64,000 bases of DNA. It comes from Paragonimus westermani (lineage: Eukaryota > Platyhelminthes > Trematoda > Plagiorchiida > Troglotrematidae). How positions within the stretch are numbered: position 1 is the stretch's first letter; every line of letters starts with the position of its first letter. Below the pieces are notes generated by a model. The model made no database searches, was not told the DNA's origin, and saw only the letters and a program-made list of their open reading frames with translations. The stretch covers positions 1 to 64,000 of the forward strand of contig QNGE01003277.1 of NCBI GenBank assembly GCA_008508345.1. The letters are read 5' to 3'. Shown piece by piece: positions 46,810 through 57,834 of the stretch. A program made the translations under genes and the position numbers.

Positions 46810-47663
46810 AATTCGGAGTGACAAATGTATACAGATCGACAGTGCTCGATAAAAAGATATTTTTAGCAGGTAGGTTCATCATACTACTTACACCACCCAG
46901 CCATCTGTGAGTTCACTCTTTCAGATCATATACAACAGACCCCCTGAGAAATCTTTAGTCAACCTCAGTATGGCCCAAGCTAAGGTATTTGGACAGGAGA
47001 TATATCACAAATAACCCCCCCCCTCGTACACTCGAGCTGAAAGGGGTTAACCAAAATTTCTAGTCGATGCATACCTAGCTTTGTGTATGAACTGAACGAA
47101 GCTACCAATCATATCGCATATCCTATTTCTCGCTATTTTGCAACATTACGTCCTCATTTGCTTACAGGTTAGTAACAATTAGCGTTTCGGTAAAAATAAT
47201 TCGACAACTTAACAAATGAGAAGTCTGGTTATCGCAACGATATACATCGGTTGTTCTTGATTACCAATTATGTTCCTATTTTTGAAAGGAAATCAGAATT
47301 TGCCGACTATCAACTTGTTTCTAGGATCCAATAAACGCAACAATGAAATACATAGGTTTCAATGTTTTCACAAAACATAAGAAGACAGTGGATAGCACAC
47401 TAAGTTGAGAGTGAAGAAATGGAACAAACACAAGAAATTCCCCGAACAAGGAAGATCGTTCAGACTAACGATCAATATCTAAGTCTACTTAGGCTAACCA
47501 TCATTGGTACTAGTAATATTAATGAAAGCACTCATCACTCGTAATATGCTACTTACACATACATAACCCCCTATAACTCAGAAGAGCAGAAGTGTCTGAC
47601 ACGTAGAATCCGTTGCCACCATCATCAACCAATAATCAGTTTGTCTGATCATTGTAGAAAAAT
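46810..47663. other. unassigned stretch
   Basis: It contains a C9 run at 47015-47023. If the gene model at 45885-46805 is right, this would be intron, but no further exon was found. Confidence 0.35.
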
Positions 47664-47675
47664 AGAACCAACTTA

Positions 47676-48709
47676 CTGAAAAAACAGAGTCAGAAAAATA
47701 CAACGTTACGAGCAAATTGTACTACTCTGCGTTTCAACCACCTCGGGTGGCCTTCCTCAGGAGTGTTGTGATGGAAACTGCATTGACAGAGGAACAGACG
47801 TCACATGGGATTTACCGTGGTTAGGTCAATTTGTGCTGTACAATTTTTGCTGAACACAATTAAGCGCATGTCCACTAAGGGAGAGACCAAAACGAACAGA
47901 ACTTTCAAGTCCACTGTGCAAATACCGTATCGTGAACAAACATCTGAAACAATCCGCCCAGTCTCTCTGAGTACTCTATCCGGACTGTATCTCGGTTAGA
48001 TAATATCTTAGAACGACAGGTAACGCATCCTAAGGATCCAGTTTCTATGGGCGACCAGACAGACTGGGTTTACGAAATCAAATGCGGTGACTGCAATGCC
48101 AGCCACATTAAAGAGACGAGTAGACAACTGAAAGTGCGTGTTGCCGAACACAAGAGGCACATGATTTTTCCACCTAAACACGCCTATCAACTTCAGAAGC
48201 TAGATGAGGATTCGGCCATTGCACTACATTCACTGTCAGAGAATCACAACGTAGGTTTTGATCAAGCCCGAGTGATTCACAAGGGTGTAACTTCCTATGC
48301 GGAACGGTGCTGTGATGAAGCTCTCATCATTTACACACAGCACGCTTGTGTTAATCGCAATGATAGCAAATCCCTGTCTGCAGTGTGGAGTGGATGGATA
48401 AACAGCACCAGACACGGACGCGTCTTATCTGTCTCACCCCCCACTTAATGAGCAAAGGATTAGACCACTCCGGTCAGATGCACCACAAACTGACCTAACC
48501 ACGGCAAATTCCATGTGACCTCTGCACTTTGCTAATATGATTTCGATTACAACAGTCCTGAGAAAGGTCACCCGAGGTGGTTAAAACGTAGAGTATTGCA
48601 ACTTGCTCGTAACGTTGTGTTATTCCTAATCTGTTTATCAATAACATGTTAAACACAACGCCCAAACTGTTCAACTTCATTCGTACTAAATTTGGTGCAG
48701 ATATCTTAC
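47676..48709 (+). mobile_element. 5'-truncated PLE with inverted 3' tail at its 5' side
   Basis: The left arm (about 47676-47846) is the reverse complement of the element's own 3' region (48476-48625). The right side continues to GATATCTTAC at 48709, the same 3' end as in the miniature at 16.5 kb. The left arm begins at the same internal tail site as in that miniature (AAACAG-like). Flanks AGAACCAACTTA (47664-47675) and AGAATCAACCTA (48710-48721) match at 10 of 12 positions and are a plausible aged target-site duplication. The coding part between the arms is at 47838-48448. Confidence 0.8.
47838..48448 (+). pseudogene. PLE linker and GIY-YIG endonuclease
   Basis: The first frame holds the conserved linker STVQIPYREQTSETIR (about 47910-47965). 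After a change of frame, HPKDPVS leads into WVYEIKCGDCNASHIKETSR, the GIY-YIG core. In this copy the YIG triplet is HIK, a non-conservative change in the signature. Then come VRVAEHKRH, YQLQKLDEDSAIALH and a normal end at 48446-48448. The endonuclease frame is open for 133 codons. The RT is missing. The altered YIG triplet suggests the nuclease would be inactive even if expressed. Confidence 0.85.
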
Positions 48710-48721
48710 AGAATCAACCTA

Positions 48722-49805
48722 TATGGATGGTTTTTGTTTTTGTCGTCAAAACAGATGACAGCGAAGTAGAGAAACAGAATATGAATACGAAGTCATTGAG
48801 TCATTTCCATTCTGATAAAGTGATCGTCTACTCACAGACAGCTCGTCATATCTGGGGTGTAAAGTAGAGAAATTGAACTGTGGCAGCTCTCAACTGGTTC
48901 ACGTCGCTCTTGAAGTCAACTTTCAGGTCCCATTACAGTCACTGTCTCACTCTCACTGCTGAAGATCACAGTCTTACAATAAAATCAAATCAAAATAAAA
49001 CATCAGGAGTTTGGTGACTTTGGTAGGGTTAGATTAACGTTTCGCTCGTTACACGCTAGAACAAATTCTAGTAACATTGATTAAACCTGTAAGGGAACGA
49101 ACATGAGGACGTATTCGACACATTCTGAGAACAACGAAGCAGATAGCCGAATGCCAAAAATCGTTCTGAAATGTGACGGCTGAGGTTGGGTTATCCAAGA
49201 AAATGCGATTTATGCGATTTTATGTTGGGCAAACACTTGTGTCGACCTACTTTCTATCTGTCTCTCAAAAATCACTTGGGGGAAATACCGACAGAAGAAT
49301 CTTACTGTTGTTGCGTTACTGTAAACGAGATGGAGGCTACTTAGTGTCACTGGCAAGAAATATGTCAACAGTGTACTCTAGAAACTATATTCTGTCAAGG
49401 AATTGGGGTTTTGCAGCACACCACGGCCTTTAAATGTCAGGACGCAGGTAGATAACTTTGGTTCCTATGGCTGATGTTTTCGATTGCTAAGGTTTTGTAG
49501 CAATTGAGCCTCTCCAAGACCTCTACTACTTCTAAAAGCATACCTTCGCGGCTGTTTTTCAAACAACGGCGCTTTTTTTGTTTTGTTCAAGTAGCACTAC
49601 GTAAGTGTCATGTTAATGCAGATGTTTTCATAACACGATATTATCGAGCTTCATAGTGGTGAGGTGGGAAACACTGCCACATTAAAATGGTTCTTTTCTA
49701 ACAGACGAATCATTATTCTAAAACAACACGACGGTGTCAACCAGTGCTCAACGGATTGCGGGCAGGTAGTTCGAACGACTGGTAGTTCTCAACTAACTCT
49801 ATACA
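48722..49805. other. unassigned stretch
   Basis: Nothing recognised between the PLE and the SINE pair. Confidence 0.4.
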
Positions 49806-49888
49806 AAACTTCAATTTGACCATCACCCACAGTTGATCGCAGCGTTCGCATTCAGATAGACTTTCCAGCCAGCCTCTTTCGAAAAGAA

Positions 49889-49933
49889 GCACTAGACTCC
49901 AGTTTCGCTCTCATTAGAGCTCGTCAGTAGCGC
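49889..49933 (-). ncRNA. hammerhead ribozyme, type I, intact core
   Basis: Minus strand. Stem I is GCGCTA with TAGTGC (one G-U pair), core CTGACGA, stem II GCTCT-AATG-AGAGC, GAAA, stem III ACT-GG-AGT, cleavage at GTC. All catalytic positions are kept. Confidence 0.85.
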
Positions 49934-50303
49934 ATATCCTTGCCACAGCCGGGATTTGAACTCCGGCCATTCCAATCATGAGGCAACCGTGTTGACCACT
50001 GCGCCATTGACTTCACATTAGGCACGACCGAATTATCAAATCTGAACGCTCAACCACTCCCGCTTGTGAGCAATGATCAATCCCCGACTACTCATCCGTA
50101 ATCTAAAATATCGCCTTGCAGGTTTAATGAGTTCTGTCATCTCGACCTGTCTCTCAAGTCCTAATCGCGGGGTTATCGATTGGAGTTAACAGGCAGTAAC
50201 TGTGTCTCCTCTCGAGACGATCGGGCAACCTGATCATTGCTCACAAGCGAGAGTGGTTGAGCGTTCAGATTTGATGATTCGGTCGTGCCTAATGTGAGGT
50301 CAA

Positions 50304-50359
50304 TGGCGCAGTGGTTAACACGGTTGCCTCATGATTGGAATGTCCGGAGTTCAAATCCC
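50304..50359 (+). promoter_or_regulatory. Pol III A and B boxes of hammerhead SINE
   Basis: The A box TGGCGCAGTGG is at 50304-50314 and the B box GTTCAAATCCC at 50349-50359. Sequence and spacing are those of a tRNA-type internal promoter, supporting a tRNA-derived head and Pol III transcription. Confidence 0.8.
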
Positions 50360-50376
50360 GGCCGTGGCAAGGATAT

Positions 50377-50421
50377 GCACTACTGACGAGCTCTAATGAG
50401 AGCGAAACTCGAGTCTAGTGC
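50377..50421 (+). ncRNA. hammerhead ribozyme, type I, intact core
   Basis: Stem I is GCACTA/TAGTGC, core CTGACGA, stem II GCTCT-AATG-AGAGC, GAAA, stem III ACT-CG-AGT, cleavage after GTC. It sits 17 bases after the B box, so a Pol III transcript would carry it near its 5' end. Confidence 0.9.
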
Positions 50422-50549
50422 TTCTTTTCGAAAGAGGCTGGCTGGAAAGTCTATCTGAACGCGAACGCTGCGATCAAATGTGAGTTATGGTCAACTTGAA
50501 AGTAAAACCAAATCCCCGATTACTCATCAGTAGACTACACAACTCGCTT

Positions 50550-51689
50550 TCGGTTTTGCTGAAGGGAACAATCCAGGTTACACGTGCATGGATCTCGTTA
50601 AAATCTGGGCTTTATGATTTGGTGGCTCCTGATCACCACCACAACTGTTTGTATGAGTGACGCAATAGCATTCGGGGTTTTCACACGGTATGACAGCGTC
50701 ATCATGAATCTGTCAGCAGTTAAGCGTTTCTGACTGATGTGCAGTAAGGTGAGGGCTGTGAAGAGTGTGAAAAGTTGTATGTAAGTTCTCCATTACTGAA
50801 TGGTGATCGATATGAATATATGCAATAACGTTAACTAGAATGAAAACGTTCTAACCATACCTATTTCAGAGCGGTTCTACTGTTTGTGTACAACACAGTT
50901 GGCGAACTGTCCAATCGGAAGCCAGAAATGCACCTTTTGCCCGTGGCTTCGTTTATCTTCTAAGTGAAAAACGCCTGATGAAATGAACAGCACTGATTTC
51001 TGTCGTCTTACTTGATTGCAATTAAGCAGCCCTGATTTCATCTAGTCGAAACTGCAAAGGGGCATGGATTCTGTCACACACTTTCTTTGTTCTCATCGCG
51101 CTCGAACGCAGTCGCTAATTGTCATGCGGTAACGTTTGAATTATTCGAAACTTTTGGGCGACCAACAGCAAAACGTTATAGACACAGTAAATCGAATCGA
51201 AAACAACTTGGTCAAGCTCTGTTTATTATTTATCAAGTTGGGCAACCGGAAAAATTCAATGTTATTCACCAAGGGTCAGTGGAGCTGGTAATACAGGTTG
51301 CGCTCGACCAGTTCTTGATTGCCGACTCAATTTAATGCAACTATAACTGACCGTTCAGCTCCGGGCAAATGACCTATTTAAGCAACTATCAGGACAGTTA
51401 AAAGTGCACACTTCCCGCAGGAGTTGAACAGAACAACTCAGGACATCGATGTGTGTTCTGCAACAAATATTCCGCTAGTGATTTGTATACATATACATTC
51501 ATATATATATATATATGCATTTGCATGTTTGTCATTTTGAATGAACACATGTGACTGTATATGTATTCATACATTCATCACAGTGTACTAATGTGTGCGT
51601 TTACAGATGTATACAGATATGTAATTACGTAAGTCCATAGACGTACAGGAATATATGGAGGAAGTCTTTACGTGTAGAAATATATATAT
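50550..51689. other. unassigned stretch ending in TA/CA-rich low complexity
   Basis: No genes were recognised. An (AT)8 run lies at 51501-51516 and another TA run at 51681-51691, within a stretch rich in ATAC and TATG from about 51480. Confidence 0.45.
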
Positions 51690-52275
51690 ATAAATGCATA
51701 CGTACACAGACTTATTCCGGGACTCAGTTTCCAATTTCACGCTTCTGTCTATTTATATGAACCTATCTGGTGTGCACATCCCCTCAAAGACCTTCTGTCA
51801 GAAGTACGACGACCAATTTGCTGGAACTGATATGAATTCTGTGAACGGAAGTGATTTCCAACTGTCACTTAATCAACCCACACACTGTCCCAAGCTAAAA
51901 CTTGTTCAACGTAGAAATAATTGTTCGGAGTGTCTGTCCACTGAGAGTGACAGGTCTAGGCACAGACCATTGTATCAGAAAATGTGTTCTTGTGTGTGCA
52001 TGCACGTTCACCCTAATTCATGCACGGTATATTTTAATCTATTTTTATAGATGAAACAGATCATAATGTGTCTTCAACATTCAGTATACTTACGTATAAT
52101 TTTATTGAACCATGCACAGTGGATAGCTTTCAGAATTGCGCGGCACGACACTAGCAACGGATTCATTCAACGGGACACCGAGTTGACCCTGGGAATTACA
52201 CAATGGGTAGTCAGAATTCTTCTGGATACGTCTGAAAAGTTCCCTTCATTGCCGTCTGCCCAAATACGGATTAAA
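51690..52275 (+). CDS. possible exons, unknown protein
   Basis: Two neighbouring plus-strand frames read plausibly. The first (51694-about 51960) includes KTFCQKYDDQFAGTDMNSVN and could end at GACAG|GTCTAG. The second could start after ACCATGCACAG at about 52121. It reads RDTELTLGITQWVVRILLDT and ends at a good donor, TTAAA|GTAAGC (52275). I could not show that the two join in phase. No family is recognised, and chance frames of this size are expected in the window. Confidence 0.22.
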
Positions 52276-52279
52276 GTAA

Positions 52280-52940
52280 GCAGGCGTTGACCTGATTGCA
52301 GTCATCTTTTGTTCACAATGAACCTTGTGATTTGCTTAGCGCATTCTTGAGTAGTACAGTTCGCACGCGCAAGCAGCAGTCTTCTACAAGGCAAGTTAGT
52401 AACGATCAGTTTTCATGTTGTATGGCGGGCTAGTTTGACTGCTAGCCCACGAACTGTGATGAACTTTATCGTTCATCATTCAGAGAATACTGAGCTTGAA
52501 GCTTCCACTGATCTTGTTACGGTAGAATGACTTATGATTTGGTGAGTGTATTTTATAAGTGCGTCGCACTGTCCACCAGAACAGGAATAGGCATTGTGAT
52601 AGACCTCCAAAATTCTCGCAGAATTCATTAATCAGTTGTGCAAATGGCTGTTCTTGGTTAGTTGCTTCAGGTCTATAAATTTACTTGAGAGATATCCCAT
52701 AAACTTCAGGGTGTTTAAATATAAACTTTCATGTATATGTATAGGCACTGCGAAAATACAAAGCGGCTTAGATATATTTAAAGATATCTCGATCGCCGTA
52801 TTCACTGACGATTTTAGACAACTGCAACCAGAAAGTATTTCCCACCCACTTAACCCACACATACACACATTTTCCCGCTCATGGTTTGGTCACGAACACC
52901 GTCAAACCGAAAAGTTATCGGGCACTCTTACACGTTGTCG
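52280..52940. other. unassigned stretch
   Basis: Nothing recognised. Confidence 0.35.
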
Positions 52941-52942
52941 AT

Positions 52943-53109
52943 AAATGGACTGAGAATAACACAACGTTAATAGCTAGTGGTAATACTCCACGTTTCAGCC
53001 ACCTCGAGTGGCTTTTCTTAGAAGTATTGCAGTCGAAATCTAAGCTAAACAGGACGCGCAAACTGTTTGACTACATTTGCACTAAATTTAATGCGAATAT
53101 CTCACACGT
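52943..53109. mobile_element. miniature PLE: inverted pair of 3' tails, diverged
   Basis: The left arm 52943-53040 matches the left arm of the miniature at 16503-16598 (GAATAACACAACGTT, CCACCTCGAGTGGC). It ends at the same place, TCGAAATC. The right arm 53041-53109 is only the last 70 bases of the tail (CGCAAACTGTTTGACTACAT, then AATATCTCAC). Flanks TTACACGTTGTC (52928-52939) and TTACACGTATTC (53110-53121) agree at 10 of 12 positions and may be an aged duplication. Confidence 0.65.
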
Positions 53110-53291
53110 TTACACGTATTCATGTTATGACAGGTTTGAAATGGGAATGACACAACACACTGTGGCCGGACTCAGTGATACGAGCTAACCGGCACGAGAT
53201 CGTACCATCAGGACTTTGTCTCTAAAGCTTCTGCAGCTTCGCCCATCAAGGATTGTTATCACCTCAACTTATTCTTTCGTTACACTCTGCT

Positions 53292-53295
<4 letters not shown>

Positions 53296-53328
<33 letters not shown>
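53296..53328. repeat. (TA)n microsatellite
   Basis: About 33 bases of uninterrupted TA, seen directly. Confidence 0.95.
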
Positions 53329-53331
<3 letters not shown>

Positions 53332-53880
53332 CCAGGGTGTTCACAAGATAGAGAACACGCAACCACCTCTGGTTCGAAAACTTTCTAAAGGCAGACTGAT
53401 ACTGTTGGTGTGTGGCATTTTGAATGAGAAGTAGCACAGCCGTCAAATATTCGATGCAGGAAATGTTTATGGCGCGGATATGAAGTAGCCTGTGTGACCT
53501 TACACTCATCCACGGGGTGCGTAGTTCTTATGTATGTTCTTATGTGCAGGTCAAAAAATCTAGTTAACTGCTACCACGTCTACTTTGTTCTAGCTAGATG
53601 ATTGTGTGGGTTTAATCAGATAGTGGTTGTTAATGTGTGCTTAATCCTGCTCGCTTTGAGATTTGTTAGGTTTACCGACCTCAGAGATGGTGTACATCTT
53701 TTTTGTGTTAGTTTATCACGTTTTTTAATTCACCCCTATCGGATAATTATTTGCTTTTTGAATTTTTGATAGGATTCCCTGGCCATTCACCGGTTGCTGA
53801 CACGAGCAACTAGGATCTAGAAGGTACCCGTGTAAGTGGACGTCAATTTAAATGTCTGGTTGCTTGTTTAGACTTTCCAG

Positions 53881-54043
53881 TTACAAATGCGTGTCTGCGG
53901 TAATATTTGTTGTCCTCTTGTCTGTTCGTCAGCCTTCCCCGCTGATCCACTGCACAAGGCCGTTAACTGAAGTAATTCAGTCTCTCAGAGTACGACAAGT
54001 GGATAGGAACTACTCTATTCGCGCAGATTCAGTCTTGATCTTG
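53881..54043 (+). CDS. possible internal exon, unknown protein
   Basis: An open stretch of 163 bases lies between an acceptor (TTAGACTTTCCAG) and a consensus-like donor (ATCTTG|GTATGTG). The frame reads hydrophobic first (VSAVIFVVLLSV), then polar. Phase at the end is 0. I found no in-phase partner; the coding-like frame at 54129-54425 does not join it in phase. Confidence 0.22.
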
Positions 54044-54049
54044 GTATGT

Positions 54050-57000
54050 GAACTGTGATGTGTTGGGATTGTGTCACTAGCTGTTACCTCATCGTCTGTG
54101 GAGTTCAAACCTCAATGTAAACTTAGCAGTGGTGCAAACACAAGTCGGGCACAGAACACTGATGGTTTGGCAATTGAAATCTACATCAGTGAAATGTAAC
54201 AGTCCTCAGCTTGCTTTCAGTACTGGACGGACTACCGACAACAATTACAACTGGTTCTCAAGACCCATATCGGACATTGTTGTTAACGTAACATGGATGC
54301 AATTTGACGTGGTACACAATTTTCTTTGTAGAACGACATGTTTTGATAACAGATTCATGAAGCTGGAGAATACCGTAAAGGATGTAAATTTTTCGATACA
54401 CAGCGGGATGAAACTCGATTTTTAGATTGGGCACATTAATTCAGACCCGGCTGATTAAGGCTTCTCATTCGTAGTACCGTGAAGCGTTTATGACCCCACT
54501 TCTCAATGCCGGGAGCACATATGCTGGCTTCTTCGACTGGAATCCTCTGTGTAGTCGGTGTTAAGAGACATTTGAGCTAAGCATAATTGGATATGCGTTT
54601 TTTATCCTGGCTCTAAACGTTTTTGAAGCATGCCATACTGCACAAACTCAAGCGAGGTATTAGGCAGTTTAGTGAACCAATTAAACTGCTCACCTTAAAA
54701 GAAGGAAAACTTGTGAACAAGCAGACATGTAAATAAACGGATGAGAAAAACGCGAGCAACTCATTTGAACACATCCAGTCAGAAGACAATTAGAAATTAC
54801 AAAATTTATCTAAAGGCACGTCCATAATTACTGGTTGATTTCCTAAAAAAACAAACGTCTATTTTGAGGAGTTGAACATGGTTCTGAAACCAATGAGATT
54901 TGCTTCAAAACACTCATCTGTATTTGCATAAGCTCATCCTATCCTCAGAAGATAATGCAAAGCATTTCGAATACACCCTCTTAAACCTCGACGGCGTGCA
55001 TCAAAACAGCATCGCAATTGAGTACAATGTATGCAAGCAATCAGTTCCATTGCAGAGCCCTCAAGTTGTGGAAAATTGGTTCAGTCAAGCCTGGCAAAGA
55101 AACTGGTGTAATCACGCTGCACATAACATTTTATGTCGATGAGACGGGGACCATGTCGTTGGTCAGTCAACTTCATGAGGGATGGGACGGCAAGCGATAA
55201 AGAGGAAGTCAATGAAGAAAGACACGGTACGATTACTTTGCCAGAAGAAGCATCCAGATAGATTCGATGCACTTATTTCTTTCTGAATCAGGTCGAAATA
55301 CGCAACGATTCCCAGTCTACGCGGACTTCTAAAAGTACACAAATAAAAGTGGGTTACACGCCGATTTTAAGTTTGAACGGTTTGTTACATCATGATATAC
55401 TATCTGAAACCAACTAAAGTTTGAACAACTCTTTGTGACTGAGTGACTGTTTTGGGTTCAGATTGTTACGATCTAGCCACGACAAATAGACGGTCGTAGT
55501 GATTGCATTCGGATAACGATTTTGTCTGTCTGTACGCTTCCCGATCAGATATAGTGACTTTATCCACGTGGTTGCGATAGGAATAGTTTAGCCACTACCC
55601 AATTAACCTTGTCACGAGCTTGATCGAATTAACATTCAGAAATTCTCAACTGGCACTTTGTGTATATAGTATCCAACTTGCTTGAGCATTGTGGTCGAAG
55701 ATTGAGCAAAACTGCTATGTTCAATCCATTGATAACTCAGTGATCAAGACTTTTCAACCGAGCCGAAGGGTTCATTGAGCCCACTGCGTTTAGCTTGTAG
55801 AACACTTTTTGATTCTCTGTGTACTCAGTGAACACTCAGAATTAGTTAATCGTCTCTAAAGATCACATCGTCTATCATAAATGTATAGTTGAAAGAAGCG
55901 GCATAATATGCATGCAGCTGCTTTGAAAGTTATATGGAAATTGACTTTCTAGTCAGAAGACTGAAGGTAGTATACTCATGTTCATTCTAGAATCGAGACA
56001 TTTGAAAAGACTACAGAAATGTGTGCACACGTAACCCTCGAACATGTTGTGATTCTAACGTACCAACTGATAATGATAATTAGGATGCGTACCACTGATA
56101 TGTCTACTTATCTATCTGCACATAATAAGTGTACGGATCTGACGAGAATGACTGAAAACGCAATGGTGTCTATTTTTACTAAATAAGCATTGATGTGATG
56201 ACATGTCGGAAGTGTGAGCTCTTGCATTGGTTGTCTTTGTATGTTTATAATTTTATCTGAACAAGTAACCGTTACTTCCACATGTAAATTAACGTGTGTG
56301 ACTGCCCTCATTCGGTACCTGAAAACCCCGAGCTAGATAAGGTTGGATGAACAAGAGACAAACAATATTCTGCATCCAACTTTTGATTGACTGTTTTCTA
56401 CTCCATAGATGAGGACGTTTAGACAACTCCCGTAATGTCATCAAGTGACCGTGTTTTTGAATCCCCGTCGAATCACACACGTAAGTAGTCAAGAACTTCC
56501 CTCAATATTCACAAATCCGGGTGTTTTCCAACGCTCAACTTTTCCCCCGATTTTCTTTTTTCGTTATATGGTCACTGTGCTTATATCCAATAGTTAATTT
56601 TTGACTAAATTATGTGGCTCCTATCTTCTTTGTTTTCCAACATTCGGTGCTATCTTCCTCCCTCGCCCTACAGAATGTTCTCATCGACTTGGTTAGTTAG
56701 TCTACGGCAAACTCAGTACACTCAAATCAACTGATGTCGTATTCCCCTCTTTTAGAAAACAACCTGTCAGCAGATTTTTAGTGATTGTCTCCAAATACTA
56801 GTTGAACACAAGTTTCTTCCAATGATCCAACATGTTAGGTATTTATGTACCACATTGTAGCACAACTTGATATGGTCTCCACATGATAATTTATTATCAT
56901 AGTGGTAAGACTCAGATTTTGTGTTTCACGTCCAGAATCATTTTCAAGCCTGTATACTTTTATTCCCCGTCTTATGAATGCACGCTTACTCCCCTCCTCA

Positions 57001-57205
57001 GTTTTGTCGTTCTCATTTCACTCACACTTGCTCACAGGCTAGGCTGCCTTCCAGATTCACAAATTTGTGGTCTCATTGGCTATAGTTTTTCAAAATTTTG
57101 AAGCTTGCAAGTAGCATTTCCTTGAAACGTTGCTCGACTCTGATCATCCTCATTCTTCTGATCTTTCTAAATTTATGCTCAGATCCTCAGCTTGCTCGCA
57201 ATTGA
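54050..57205. other. unassigned stretch
   Basis: Several frames exist (for example 54129-54425 plus and 54900-55200 plus) but none has a recognisable motif. Possible very old SINE similarity at 54028-54130 is discussed under rejected items. Confidence 0.35.
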
Positions 57206-57210
57206 AATCT

Positions 57211-57830
57211 ATGAGTACGCTTGCTCGTGTGTTTGGTTTGTCCTTCATCATTTCCATGACATTCTTTCTTATTAATTCCAACAACTTTGGTAGAATCTGG
57301 CCGTAAATTTGAGTTGATAACTTCCATTAAAAATTCTGTTCGCTGGAAATGCGGTCGTGTTAAAGTAGAAACTTTACCTCTCAAGGTACGTAGAACAATC
57401 TCTTCATTCGGTCTGGCTCGACTTGACTTGAATAGTTCGTGTCTCTAGGAGTTTACCGTCATTTTGTCAAAGTGAACTTACTTACTAGACTACTTTTGCT
57501 GCGAATAATCACTACATACACTTTAAACGGTCAAGTTCATTCAATTTTGCCTTAGGTTTGAGAATAAGTTTTCGTCTGCATATCGTCAGCATCCCACTTG
57601 CTACCATTTTCCGCATTCCGAAAACTCTGGCCATTCCCAGCGATCAGTCAACAGGGCTTATCCCTTTTGGTCTAGTTAAAATAGTCACTTTCTTGCACAA
57701 TACGGACGTGTTTGTGTCGGTTAACCGGACGTCCCGATCGAACGTTCCACTTTCACTACTCGGAACCGTCCGATTTGACTTTAATGTGATTTCATTGTCC
57801 CCCGACCTGCAAACGGGAAGACAGTAGATG
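57211..57830 (+). CDS. possible two-exon gene with signal peptide
   Basis: Exon one (57211-57289) starts with ATG and reads like a signal peptide: MSTLARVFGLSFIISMTFFL. It ends at donor TTTG|GTAGAA. A good acceptor (CATTCAATTTTGCCTTAG) lies at 57555. Joining the two keeps phase (one base plus two), and the second part is open for 90 codons to a stop at 57828-57830, with an N-glycosylation-type site (NRT). The product would be about 116 residues and secreted. I recognise no family. The donor is not strong and the join is judged by eye. Confidence 0.28.
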
Positions 57831-57834
57831 TAAC

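Larger units (their letters stand above)
49806..50545. mobile_element. head-to-head pair of hammerhead SINEs
   Basis: The left arm (49806-50079, minus) and right arm (50231-about 50500, plus) are inverted copies of the SINE from TGATCATTGCTCACAAGCG to TCAACTTGAAAG. The loop 50080-50230 is the 5' region of the right-hand monomer, which is therefore complete. That monomer begins ATCCCCGACTACTCATC and ends with ATCCCCGATTACTCATC at about 50512-50528. Both ribozymes look intact, on opposite strands. Read-through RNA could fold into a hairpin of about 260 pairs. No clear target-site duplication was found. Confidence 0.9.

Noticed and set aside
54028..54130. Faint similarity to the SINE head (GATTCAGTC, GGAGTTCAAACCTC)
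   Set aside because: The alignment needs several gaps, the A box is missing, and no ribozyme or tail follows. It also overlaps an equally uncertain exon candidate.
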